From contig NC_134844.1 in NCBI RefSeq assembly GCF_965363235.1, positions 15,048,646 through 15,112,645 of the forward strand: a stretch of 64,000 bases of DNA, written 5' to 3'. Under the pieces are notes generated by a model that searched no databases, had not been told where the DNA came from, and was given only the letters and a program-made list of their open reading frames with translations. Both the position numbers and the translations under genes were made by a program. Of the stretch, positions 48,401 through 59,511 are shown in pieces. Numbering within the stretch: position 1 is the stretch's first letter; every line of letters begins with the position of its first letter. This DNA comes from Mytilus galloprovincialis. Taxonomy: Eukaryota; Mollusca; Bivalvia; Mytilida; Mytilidae.

Positions 48401-49454
48401 TACATGGAAAAAGACCGGGTACGGAATAAGCGTCTCCTGCTATGTATGCATTACAGGAAATGCTAATCAACATTCAACACAACACATACCGTATAGTCAA
48501 CTATCAAGGACCCTTATACGAGTAAACCAATGTGAAAAGATTAAAAGAAGAAAAAACAACAGTGCGACCTATGCCAAAATAACAAACGAAAACTTGAACA
48601 TCATGACAGACAGCAACCACCGCCAACAACTGACACAAGCTAGTAACAAAAGAACGCCGGAACGCGTTTTTATACACAATAATGTGCAATCGTCATCACT
48701 GAAAATTAACAGGTACCAATCTTGAAGAAATTGAACTTATAAGCGAAGAATATGAAATACTAAGTACATCTTCTTTTTGACTTTGAGTTAAAAAAAAAGA
48801 GACTCGATCATTCACTTGCAATTTGATTTTTTTTCTCAATTAAAACTTCCTTTTTTAAAAACTTATTTTTAAATTTATGTAGCTTACCAATAGATTCAGT
48901 ATAATTTTTGGAGTTTCAAAGCCCCCCTCCCGACACAGCTTAATTCAAATGTCACCAACAAGTTAATCATCACTATATCAATACCAATATGCGTTTTAAT
49001 CATATATACTAGTAATTTCTTTTGAAGAACAAAATTTGCTGACACTCTTTTGTTAATAGTGTCCGGATTTTAGTTCTTTAGTTCTAAAGATGAAAATTAA
49101 AAATGCTATGTTGTCCCCCAACAAAGACAATTTATGAATATTACTATCAGAGGAAGTCGTTTTGGGGTTGTTGTTTCCTCTATGTACGGTTCACATTTTA
49201 AATACAATAACATAAAAACCCACCTGGTCAGCAAATTCGTTCATTGCCAATCTGAATTCTGACTGTACATCATTGTTGTGTGCATTAACATATTCCAGGT
49301 TCATCTCCCACACGGCACGCTTGTTAGCTTCATCTTCTGAATTACTGTAATATTTGTCAAAGTCAGTTTTCCACCGATTCCATTGACCATTCAGATCAAC
49401 TACAGCAAAAGAAGCCGACACAAAGGTTGCCGTGAAAAATAAAATCAATTTCAT
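45404..49454 (-). CDS. Cathepsin-L-like protein without the catalytic cysteine, complete, 5 exons
   Basis: Exons: 49224-49454, 47973-48141, 46430-46641, 45935-46166, 45404-45495. Joined length 936 nt, 311 aa, all GT-AG with matching phases. A signal peptide ([17 protein letters not shown]) leads into an I29 inhibitor pro-domain (ERFNIN-type spacing, NEFADQ). The mature domain starts near [20 protein letters not shown]. The family motif GQCGSCW is replaced by GQLGQVL, so the nucleophile position (residue 127) is Val. A disulphide Cys is Leu, and the usual GCxGG segment after DC is missing. His ([12 protein letters not shown]259) and Asn (VKNSWG, N279) remain. The C-terminus [13 protein letters not shown] is canonical. 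A proteolytically dead paralog, or a gene early in decay, is the inference. With no frameshift or stop, the first is favoured. Start: Met at 49454; the preceding codons in frame have no ATG. Confidence 0.9.
46776..47938. mobile_element. Nested fold-back/long-TIR cluster in cathepsin intron 2
   Basis: Outer arms ATTCTATATCCATATCACTG (46776) and CAGTGATATGGATATAGAAT (ends 47938) invert. Pairing continues for about 150 bp and again at 47075-47112 with 47730-47765 (AACTCTACACTT / AAGTGTAGAGTT). An inner pair (CGAAGATG-type; CTCCCGTTCTCTTCACCCTT at about 47197 with AAGGGTGAAGAGAACGGGAG at about 47656) marks a second element. It ends 35 bp from the exon 2 donor. Confidence 0.7.
48183..48720 (+). 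repeat. R3-type repeat in cathepsin intron 1
   Basis: ATATGTGGTGTGATTTCCAA (48182), ACAACACATACCGTATAGTC and CAACAACTGACACAAGC fit the longer R3 consensus I recall. The 110-codon frame at 48393 lies in it and is not a gene. Confidence 0.55.
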
Positions 49455-49964
49455 TATAAACAAATTATTTAAAAATGTGACAATTTAATATTTAATATTT
49501 ATATATCTTTATACGACAACATGTGATAGCATAAGTTATCATATGATAACAATGTGTTAAACACGTGTCACAAGTTGATACGGGACATTTGTTTAAAACT
49601 AATCAAAACCCTTGATTTTCTCCCCTTTCCTATTTATAGTGAATTTATAATAACATGTAGCTCAAAATTTTCTGATTTGTTTTGCCTTATTTATGTTTTA
49701 TTCAATCTGTAAATTCTTTAAAAATATTCTTTTCCACGTTTCCCGTTCAAGTTTGTGGAAGCTCTTTTGGTATGAGCTACGTATAACCGACCAACATAAG
49801 TGCGTCTACGTGATCTACGTAACACACTTGTATTTCTTTATACACATGTCCTATGATTTGAATAGAAGTACATTGGCATCATCTTGACAAAACCGTAGGC
49901 ACTTTTACATTGGAATTATCACAAACTCAATAGCTGATATCTGTAACTATCGGTTTTGCCAGGG
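49455..49964 (-). promoter_or_regulatory. Upstream flank of the cathepsin-like gene
   Basis: AT-rich. TATTTATA-like strings occur around 49495-49505 (minus strand), about 45 bp upstream of the ATG. No firm promoter call. Confidence 0.3.
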
Positions 49965-50085
49965 TTAAATAAAGGCAACAGAAGTATATCGGTGTTCATA
50001 AGTCATAAACCAATTGAGAGAAAACAAATCTTAGCCACAAACCAAAACTGAGGGAAACACATCAACTATAAGAGGATGAGTTTCA
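49965..50085 (-). repeat. R5 repeat fragment, reverse
   Basis: AAATAAAGGCAACAGAAGTA, CATAAGTCATAAACCAATTG and ACTGAGGGAAACACATCAAC are the reverse of 60155-60240. Confidence 0.7.
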
Positions 50086-50104
50086 CTTTTTACTTATTTA
50101 TGGT

Positions 50105-50940
50105 ATTTTTATACGACCGCAAAATTTTTTTGCGTCGTATAATGCTATCATATCGTCGTCGTCGTCCGAAGACGCATTTAGTCTCTGGACAATAACTTTA
50201 GTTTTAGTGAATGGATCTCTATAAACTTTTACCAGAAGGTTCAATACCACTAAAGGAAGGTTGGGATTGATTTTCGGGGGTTATGATCCCAATGGTTAAG
50301 TAATTAGGGGTCAAAAAGGGAGCCCCAAATTAGCATTTTTGCAGTTTTTAAACAATAACTTGTGTTTAAGTGTATAAATATCTCTGAAATTATTCAACAC
50401 GTTTCCATACCATGAAGGGATGGTTAGTATTGACTTTGGGGGGTTATGGCTCAAAATGTTTTTGGAATTAGGGGCAAAAAAGGGGGAAAACTATTTTTTT
50501 TGGTCAATGGACAATTAAGACAATTTAAAAGCAGTGCAAGGGAGGTAATTCCAAAACATTTAACATACAATGTTGGGTATGTTCAGATATACCTCCCTTA
50601 GACTTCTTATAAATTATGTAAAAAGGAATTTCAGGTTTTGGACTAATTGCTAAAAAAGAGGGTGGGGTTGGGGATTGGGAGGGGGGGGGGTGGTAGTAGT
50701 TTCATTTTTTCCCCGAAAGTTTGAAGAAGAAATCTTTAATTGCACAATATTACGCAATAGATTTGTAAGAAATTGACATTTCTTTTGTGTCAGAAACTCA
50801 TATTATGTAAAAAATTTGATCACAATCCAAATTCAGAGCTGTATCAAGCTTGAGTGTTGTTTCCATACTTGCCCCAATTGTTCAGGGTATAACATATCCG
50901 GTCGTATAAAGCTGCCCCCTGTGGAGCACCTGGTTTATTA
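50105..50940 (+). mobile_element. Dispersed element with GTCGTATAAA-type ends (R6)
   Basis: Ends invert: TTTTTATACGACCGCA (50107) and CGGTCGTATAAAGC (50902-50915), with a shared tail CTGTGGAGCACCTGGTTTAT. The interior has GTCGTCGTCGTCCGAAGACG and two GGGGTTATG/AATTAGGGG-C blocks repeated about 175 bp apart. It has no ORF. A reverse 3' fragment is at 53868-53935. Confidence 0.75.
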
Positions 50941-51998
50941 GAAAGAACATAGAAATGTTTAAAAATCGTCAATTAACAGTAATAATGTTTTAGATATATA
51001 TTTTGATATTTCCAATTTGCAAGATAGGAAATATAACTATAACAATTACAAGGTGTCATGTGAGGGTTTAAATGATAACATAAAATTAGGTAATTTCTCT
51101 TTTGTTTACATGGTCTGGATATCTATTTAATTTCACAAGAAAAATGTGAAAATGCTAAGTAATTACCCACAGAAGAAGTCATTTTGGGGTTTTGGTGTAA
51201 AAGAGGGACGAAAGATACCAGAGGGACAGTCAAACTCATAGATTGAAAATAAGGTGACAACGCCATGGCTAAAAATAAAAAGACAATCAGACAAACAATA
51301 GTACAGAAGACACAACATTATGTAATTGTCATTAAAGTACACACTTGTATTTCTTTTTCCAAATGTCCTTTACTTTGAACGATGTTTTTACATTGGAATC
51401 TTCTTCTAAAGGATTTTCTGCACTTTAACAATGGAATTTCTATACTGATATCTCTTGACCCCTTTAAATGCAAATACCGTGATTTATCCCAATTCAATTT
51501 AGGTAGATTTTTCTTTTACAATTTTCTATGGTACTGTGGGAAGATATTCAAAGTTAAACAGGATACATTGAACCAGCATTTTTACTACGGCATACAATTG
51601 TGTTCATATAGAAGCTTTTGTCATGCACTTGTCCAATTAACTGTTTGTCGACAGGGTGAGACGTTTTCTTCCATGCAAGCTCATTACAGCTTTTATCTAG
51701 GCAAACAATGTCCAGGTAGGTCAGCATTACATGAATGTGTTTAAGATATATTCAACAAGTCAGGGATCTATATTCTGCCATTAATGGCCAAATAAGGAAA
51801 TTGTTGCATTTTCAATTTGTATCGTTCAAAAACAAATTATTATCCACACTTCATCACCACCTTCAGCATAGCATAAAAGTTTGTAGACATCTCAACCCAG
51901 TAAATGTCGGCTATATAAAGTCAGCAGCTTGGTTATGTTTCAGCTTAATCACTATACAAAGTAAGATACATTGGAATTTAAGTTAGATAGCTAGTTTA
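50941..51998. other. Intergenic; one retroelement-tail fragment
   Basis: 51190-51300 is the reverse of the 7087-7400 tail. The 120-codon frame at 51382 has no recognisable domain and is not called as a gene. Confidence 0.4.
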
Positions 51999-52095
51999 TT
52001 TAAACATATTGATATGAGCGTCACTGATGAGTCTTATGTAGACGAAACTCGCGTCTGGCGTACTAAATTATAATCCTGGTACCTTTGATAACTAT
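51999..52095 (+). repeat. R2 repeat, partial copy
   Basis: ATATGAGCGTCACTGATGAG, ACGAAACTCGCGTCTGGCGT and ATAATCCTGGTACCTTTGAT match 56975-57061. Confidence 0.75.
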
Positions 52096-52114
52096 TATTA
52101 AGGTAATTGTTTTT

Positions 52115-53335
52115 ATGCATATAAATAAAGGCAACATAAGTATATCGGTGTTCTTAAGTCATAAATCAATTGAGAGAAAACAAATCCGGGTAACAAAATA
52201 AAATCGAGGGAAACACCAGTGGCGTAGCTGGCTCATTTTTACGTGTACGCCTGAGCCTTGGCGAGGGGTCTGAGGGGGTGCCAACCGCTCAATGTCAAAG
52301 CACTTGCTGGTAGTGGTTTCGAGGGGACGAAGTCCCCGAAAGCTATCGAGTTATCGAGAATGAGATCTACCATTCCTGTCAGTAAAAAATCATTAAGAGC
52401 ACCATACTTTTGAATCTAATTGGTTTATTTTTTATGTTTAATTTTGAAATATGTTTAACTTATTCATCGTGTTAAACTGGAAGCTAGTGATCGACTCATT
52501 GGTTTTAGAGAAAGCGTCCAAACCAATATTACTTTCAAGTATGTTTAAAGGGAGCCGTGAGTGAGCATACAATCGACAAAAGCACCTTTTAATGGACATG
52601 AAAATTTATTTCTAACAGGTGCAATATAAAAATTCCCTGGAACACCTATGATTTCTTCCCACAAAAAGTGAATCAATTTATCAGTCCCTAAAATTGTTTA
52701 AAAAAAAAATAATAAAATTCTCTTTTTATATTTTTTTTTTTTGAGCTAGAATATTAAAGTGTGCCAATATTTCATGACAATCTTGAAGTTTTATAAATTG
52801 ATCGTGAAAAAAAACCAATTAATTGCGTAAAGAAAGTCGTAAAATTTCACGGAGAGCCTTTCAAAACACTTTATCCATTCGAAATCTTAATATTGATGCC
52901 GCCGACGACGCTTGGACTCGCTTTTAAGACATAAATCACAGGCTCGACAAAAAATGCAAACTGCATATCGAATCTCAGCAGATAATGAATTGCATTAAAT
53001 ATAAGAAAAGTACGCAGAATTCAAAGTAGATTCAGACTTTTACAGAAAATTGGAAGAAATCTATAATAGGATCTAGTTGATTAAAGTAAATTGAGTCCCT
53101 TTTTATTCACAATTACAATCCACTGCAGAAAGAATCACACGGCTGATGTGCTTTTAACCAGATTTTCTTATTCTATTTATTTTTTTTTTATTTTCAAAAT
53201 TCAAGTGTACGCCCGGGCGTTTTGACGTAAACGTAGCTACGCGCATGAACACATTAACTATAACAGGCAAACAAAGGAACAACAGGTGAAGAACACTGTA
53301 GTGCGACAAAAACAAACGCAAACAATATAGAAACG
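52115..53335 (-). repeat. R5 repeat, reverse, split by a 1031-bp element
   Basis: The R5 reverse sequence runs to GAGGGAAACAC (ends 52216) and resumes at AACACATTAACTATAA (53248). This rebuilds the order seen at 50055-50075. Confidence 0.7.
52217..53247. mobile_element. 1031-bp hAT-like non-autonomous element
   Basis: Starts CAGTGGCGTAGCTGGC and ends CGTAGCTACGCGCATG, i.e. CATGCGCGTAGCTACG on the other strand. Subterminal ACGTGTACGCC / AAGTGTACGCCC is also shared. AACAC flanks both sides (52212-52216, 53248-53252). CA...TG ends with GGCGTAGC are hAT-like, though a 5-bp duplication is shorter than the usual 8. No transposase frame. Confidence 0.7.
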
Positions 53336-53867
53336 AACTATTTGATACATATAACTTTTATTAAGTCGTACACGGCCATATTTGCCATTACGTTATCATA
53401 ATCTTGTTAGACCCTTGTAATCTTAGTCTTAGATTATTTTTGTAAAGAAACGGTCTTCAATCATTTTTAAACACGATTGATCCACAGGTGTTTTTAGAAT
53501 ATTCCTGTTTTTTTCTATAATAAAAATGATAAAAATGCGTGTGTTTATTTAATTTTTAGTAAATATTCTGTAATATCGCTTATCAAATGGGTTCTTGCTC
53601 TTTCTCATACGATATAAAAATAAAATAAATATATGAATTTTGACCCTTTTCTTAATAAAGTATGAACAAAAACTATAACACATAGGATTGGAAACAGCTC
53701 GCCCAGACGAGTTTATCAAAGTTTTATTTAGTCTAACAAAATACAAATGTCATAAATCCTTTTGCAAACACATCAAAGCCTCTGCAGCATACATTGTCTT
53801 TAAATCATATCTACAACAGCAACAAACACTAGAACTCTTCCATAACATAAAACATATGTTCTTTCTA

Positions 53868-53935
53868 ATAAACCAGGTGCTCCGCAGGGCACAGCTTTAT
53901 ACAACCGCAGATGTATACCCTGAACAAAAACAATA
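53868..53935 (-). repeat. R6 3' fragment, reverse
   Basis: AATAAACCAGGTGCTCCGCA, GGCACAGCTTTATACAACCG and ATACCCTGAACAA are the reverse of the R6 end at 50880-50940. Confidence 0.7.
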
Positions 53936-54348
53936 GATCAAAGGAAAATATCACCAAACAATCATGAAAATGCATGAGACTTGATAAAATGTAAGCCTTC
54001 CAACCTATGCATTCTTTTCTTCTCAATTTGCTGTAACCTCACCATATGTCTTATAATATTATTATGTATGTCAATGTGTTTCTGTGTACCACATAGGTTA
54101 TTCAGAATAAATAAATATATATATATATTATTAATCGAATATTTTTAAGGATTTGTGATTCGTTATAACTTGATCACATGAACATTTGTATTTACTCAGT
54201 TTGCACGCCAATACTGTTGTGTTTAGTTTTCGTAGGTCAAAAACAGCATATTGCACAGGCACACATGCATACAGCATGTTACTAAAAATACATTCTAGAA
54301 ATCCCCATATTTACATTGTTCATGCAATAGTTGTTGATTAATGATAGA

Positions 54349-54490
54349 ACAATTGTAGCCTTTGGTTGAGGTCAATACGATGTTATATCGACCTAGAGAA
54401 GCATATCGACCTCGGACTTCTTCCTCAGTCCATATGCTTCTCTTAGGTCGATATAACCTCGTATCGACCTCATACAAAGGCTATAATTGT
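54349..54490. repeat. Fold-back palindrome 4
   Basis: ACAATTGTAGCCTTTGG (54349) pairs with CAAAGGCTATAATTGT (ends 54490). Inside, TTATATCGACCTAGAGAAGC pairs with GCTTCTCTTAGGTCGATATAA. The arms of about 60 bp enclose a loop of about 20 bp. Confidence 0.85.
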
Positions 54491-54494
54491 ATAA

Positions 54495-55946
54495 TATATA
54501 TGTTAAAGGCATTTTTCTAAGTTTAGGCATTTGTAAAATGACTTAATTTTCAGGCAATTTATAAAATGCCTAATCTTGACAGACATTTTACAAAATGACT
54601 AAAAAAACCTAGTCATTTTGTAAAATGACTAAAATTTATAAACAAAATTCAACAAACTGCCTGTTCAGTTTCAGGCAATTTGTAGAAGAAAGATATAATT
54701 GAGATACATGATATAAAATAAACAAAACTCAACATCTTGCAAAGAAAATAAGTTAAAGTTTTGTAGAATTAATTTATTCTCCAAAAGCCATCTGGGAATA
54801 TTTGTATGTCATATGATATATTCTTTTTAGTGAAACAACATTAAGTATGTACATTGTAATCACTCTGTATTTCAGATACAGTAATAAATTTCTGATTATT
54901 TTGTCAAAATGTCAGAAGAACACATTGTTCTGTCAATAGAACAAAAATTACAAACATTTTTTTAGAAAATCTAGATTCAAACAGCAAAGTGAAACATATG
55001 AAGCAGATCTGGAGAAAAAGAAGTGTTTTATTTGACTGATTGCTGTTTGTTTGCTTTCAGTCACAAATATGTCCTGCATTTTTAAGACGTGAACAATTTG
55101 GTTATAATTCGTATGGGTTAGTTCTGCAGTGGATTGACCTGGCTAACATACAGGAATTTTGACGGCCGCTTGTAATTGAAATGAAGGTATTTTGGATATA
55201 GACAAAAATTATCAACAAGCAGAAATTCTGAATGGCCATAGATTTCTTAAAGTACAGAGAGCTCATATAAGGCCGTTTTTGTTGTGATGCAACGATATGA
55301 GTATCACAATCGTCACTGCTTAAAATAAATGCCTGAGTCTTTGCAGTCTGATGAAGTAATGAGACAGTACAGTTGACTGTTGTTAAAATTTTGAAAAATC
55401 GACAAAAAAAGACAAACAGTGCTTTAACAGGATAAGCGTCTCCTCCTAAAGATGAACCACCCGGCATGGGAAGATCTGCTTCAGTATTTTATCAGTAAAG
55501 GTGACGAAAGTGATGAAAGTTAAATGTGTCATGATCCTGGTTTCCAGATTTTAAGCCAAACAATGTATTTGCCAAAAAATCCGGACAAATATTGTGTAAC
55601 ACTTCTGTCGTAAAAAAAATTTGTGAAATAGTAAATAATTGTCGAGTTCTGTTCTTGTGTGGGTTTTGAATAATTCAATAAAATTTATTCTTGATTATTT
55701 AAAATGTTAAAGTTTTTAATTCAGTAATTATCATAAAAAAAATTTGATCAGGTTTTCAGAGCTTTCAATTTTGTACATTTAATTCATTCTATATAATAAT
55801 TTCAGGCACTTTGTAAAATGCCTTTCAATTTTTCCAGGCATTTTGTAAAATACCTAGAAAATTTAGTCATTATGTAAAATGACTGAATTAATCTTGCACG
55901 CATTTTACAAAATGGCTAAATTCAGAAAATGCCTGTAACATATATA
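54495..55946. mobile_element. 1.45-kb TIR element with reiterated 20-bp palindromes
   Basis: The ends TATATATGTTAAAGGCATTT and (reverse strand) TATATATGTTACAGGCATTT stay alike for about 45 bp. Six 20-bp palindromes of the form AGNCATTTTGTAAAATGNCT lie near the ends: 54552-54571, 54581-54600, 54611-54630, 55804-55823, 55836-55855 and 55865-55884. The interior has no convincing transposase; a 121-codon minus-strand frame (55102-55467) is unrecognised. Confidence 0.75.
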
Positions 55947-56534
55947 GAGGGCAATGCCGTTATGGATTTATGAATTGCGTGCTTGTAGACATTATACATC
56001 CCTTCAATGTAACACTTTATGCATATAATATCTGATTCATAATAATATATATTGACAAATAATGCCAGATAATATGTATATATATATATATATATATATA
56101 TGTTTGGTCATATATAGAAATAAATAATACGACAGAGTTTTCTCCCCTAATATTGACTCAATTAAGAAAAAAAGATTTTTTTCTGTAAGAGGATAATGGT
56201 TGTTCCTAATCCAACAATGAATCAAATTAGAATGCAATATCATATATAACTTTTAAATGATAATTATAGATCTTTATTCGAAAAGGAATTATTTAAAGGT
56301 TATTGACAACTATAATACTTAAATATGAATTTATTAAATGTGTCTCATCAATCATTCTTTCTAAGACAACAGCGGTCTCGAGCGTACCTGATGAAGGTAA
56401 AATTATGTTTTGTCACTTACACAAATCAGACAGATCTGTGTTAAAAATTTACACTCTGAAATTTACTTCTATTTCCTAAGAAAATGCGTGCACCAAGTCA
56501 GAAATATCACAAATGTCATCATTTCGTTTGATGT
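55947..56534. other. Intergenic; (AT)n microsatellite
   Basis: (AT)n at about 56073-56102. Nothing else recognised. Confidence 0.5.
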
Positions 56535-56625
56535 GTTTAGGCTTTTGATTTATTTTGCAATTGGATTAGGGACTTTCCGTTTTGAATTTTGTCCGGAGTT
56601 CAGTATCTTTGTGATTTTATTTTTC
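56535..56625 (-). repeat. R1 repeat, reverse copy
   Basis: TGGATTAGGGACTTTCCGTT, GTCCGGAGTTCAGTATCTTT: reverse of the R1 core. Confidence 0.65.
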
Positions 56626-56847
56626 TTATTACTAGGCAAAATCAAATTGTCGTCTATGCTTCCTTACTGCTAATAAGTCCTATGTTGTGTAACGTTACTC
56701 TCAATAATATACTTAATGACTGTGTAGTTTAGCTATTTCTCTATTTCTCTATTCCTCTACTTGATTTTCTTCTATAAAATATGAAACTTTAAAAGAATTA
56801 AACCAACTAATAAATATTATTATAACAAATTATATTAAAGAATTTTT

Positions 56848-57061
56848 CGAAAAACTAAGGATTTTCTTATCCCAGGCATAGATAACCTTAGCCGTATTTG
56901 GCACAACTTTTTTGGAATTTTGGATCCTCAATGCTCTTCAACCTTGTATTTCCTTTGGCTTTACATCTATTTTGATATGAGCGTCACTGATGAGTCTTAT
57001 GTAGACGAAACGTGCGTCTGGCGTACTAAATTATAATCCTGGTACTTTTGATAACTGTTGT
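56848..57061 (+). repeat. R2 repeat, fullest copy
   Basis: CTAAGGATTTTCTTATCCCA, GCCGTATTTGGCACAACTTT, ATGAGCGTCACTGATGAGTC and TAATCCTGGTACTTTTGATA. Confidence 0.8.
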
Positions 57062-58539
57062 ATGTTGTGATATTTTATATGATTATATATATTCTGTGAT
57101 ATAATCTTAGGTGAATTTTAATTTTATCTTCATTTATATGTTTATGTGTTATGAATGACGATGTTTTGTGTATTGTTGTCATTATGTCCTGCCAGGTGAC
57201 ATGAACTGAAAAATATGGAATTTTAACTTTATACTTTTGTTCACGCCAAATTTTTTTAAAACACTGTTACTATTTCTTGTTGAAGTAAGATAATCGTTAA
57301 CTAAACAAAATAATAAAATCATTGGATCTCATATTTTTATTTCATATGATTTTCAAAATGATAACTAATTCTAGTAAAAGGTTGACATGTGTCTAAGTGC
57401 AGTAACCCATACCTTATTTAGGTATATATTTAATTTACATCCAAACTTAAAATTTATTTTTTCTTTAATGGTTATTTTTGTCGTTTTCATTTCTGTTGTT
57501 CGTCAGCATTGAAAGTGATGCATAACAAATATTAGCAAAATAACCGACATACATGGCTGCCAAATAAACAATAACTGTTATATTCCAATCTAATGATTTG
57601 AATAAAAACGGGGGGAAAGAATTTTCATGTGTTAATTTAAACAAAGACGTGCCATCTGAGTCACTATTACTTAAAGACATGTAGACAATTTCTATTATAT
57701 CTTTCTCACATAATTTTACTTGTTCAGTCCATTACGTTTCGCTCTTTTTTCCAAAAAAATCGCCAGAATTCAATTACACGTTTGCGTTTTCGTTATTAAC
57801 ACTATCAATTTGTGAATTTCGAGATTTACACGGTTGATCAATAAGATAGATGCGATTGCTTGTGTCAGAACGGTTTGTATTCAAATCACTTATATCTTTT
57901 GAATTTTTATACACATAATCCCATGGTAGATGCATCATGGCACTGTTTATACAGAATTCTTAATTATCGAAAACTTTTCTAGAAAGTGAATTTGCATTTC
58001 CATGCTTCGAGACTGATCTGTACACAATCTTAAAATCAATACTGCAAAGTTGTTGCAGCCGTTAGGGTCTTTAAATTTGTAAAGATAATTAGGTGAACTG
58101 TAATCCACTCTCGAAACGACGATCAACTAAGTTTATTTTTAAAATATGTAATAAAGTAAACTACAGATTACAGTTTTATTTGTGTTACACACTATTCTGT
58201 TGAACTTTACTTAAAGTTCTGCATGCGTATTCAATCACCTTATTTGTCTTTCTTGAACTTGAGACAAAACTGCTCCGATCCCAAATGACTGACATCTTTA
58301 GTCAATGTAAACTCTTTTCCAAATATTTTTAAACGTGCTGCAAGTACAGAAAAAGTTAAAAGCATTTCTTTAGTAAACGGAAAGTTTTTAATATAAACAC
58401 TTTTCAATTTGCATGAGTTTTAACTGGAATAAGTCATAAAGAACTTGATAATCTATGAAAAATCCTTTATTATTCTTCATTAAAAAGACTTTCTGCAAAT
58501 TAACCATATATTTACCGCTGTTTTACTAAACACTATATA
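57062..58539. other. Intergenic, nothing recognised
   Basis: AT-rich. No supportable gene. Confidence 0.4.
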
Positions 58540-59040
58540 TCATCTAAGTACAAAAAATTAGAACATGCCACTGCAATTCTCGAATTGCTGTCTCAATTAT
58601 TATTTGAAACGTAGCTCCTCTGTTACATAATCCACATCTGGCTGCAGAAAAGGCAATCTTATCTGTAGCTGCTAGATTCATTAGGCATATCATGATAAGC
58701 CATACTCAGGATCAAAATAGCTCCACTCAGTGCGTCATCTATTCTAGGTATCGGATACACTTCTTTGATCGTCTTATCGTTAAATGTCCTGTAATCAACA
58801 CATAGCCGCCACGAATGATCTTTATTTTTTACGTCAGGCACAAAAACTAAGGCTGACGTTAAGGGTATATTGCACTTGTCAATAAGTTTCTCATCCCCCA
58901 ACTTCTTAAATTCATCCTCAATCTCTTGACATTTATAAAGAAGATACTTTTGCTGGAATATCGTCTTTCTGTTTGATACTATGTTTACTTATTGTTGCTT
59001 TTCCTGGCGCTCTTGTCGGATTATGGAATGTGCATTTATT
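58540..59040 (-). pseudogene. Ty3/gypsy-type pol fragment (reverse transcriptase start)
   Basis: On the minus strand the frame at 58659-58901 contains [20 protein letters not shown] and [11 protein letters not shown], the classical N-terminal reverse-transcriptase motifs of Ty3/gypsy retrotransposons. The preceding linker lies in another frame up to about 59040, and the YLDD block appears in a further frame near 58545. Frameshifts and stops show it is dead. No LTRs are seen. Confidence 0.85.
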
Positions 59041-59511
59041 CTTTGGAAGAACTTTTTTGAACATGTTCCTCAAATACTGTGGAATATATTTAGTGAATTC
59101 TTGTCATTCTAAACGTCATGATGTCCAAATAACGGTAGTTTAATATAAAAAAAAATCAATGTAATTCACAATTTTCTGAGCTGGAACGATCAATTTAATA
59201 TGTGTTCAGTTCAGTTCAGTAGTCTCGAAAGAATCAGCGAACGAGAAACACTTCCAATCCATACTTTCGTCAGTTTACTAATTGGGCACACAATCTAACA
59301 TACTTCTTTTAAAATGTTTTTCATTATATTTTTTCCTAGTGAGAAAATTACAATTAGTACAAAATTTGATTTAAATTCACTTATAACTTTACAATATGGA
59401 TTTTGTTGTAAAACAACATTTATACAGACTATATAATTTGTATTCAATTATCACACAATAACCATTATTTACAAAATACAAGAATAGTTCTGTATCATTT
59501 GTTTGAAAAAA
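59041..59511. other. Intergenic, nothing recognised
   Basis: AT-rich, no supportable feature. Confidence 0.4.

Noticed and set aside
48393-48725. 110-aa frame in cathepsin intron 1
   Set aside because: Part of the R3 dispersed repeat.
51382-51744. 120-aa frame as a gene
   Set aside because: No recognisable domain, Cys/Phe-rich AT-biased composition, no splice or promoter support.
55102-55467. 121-aa frame as the transposase of the 54495-55946 element
   Set aside because: No catalytic motif or DNA-binding pattern; the other strand and frames give equally weak fragments.
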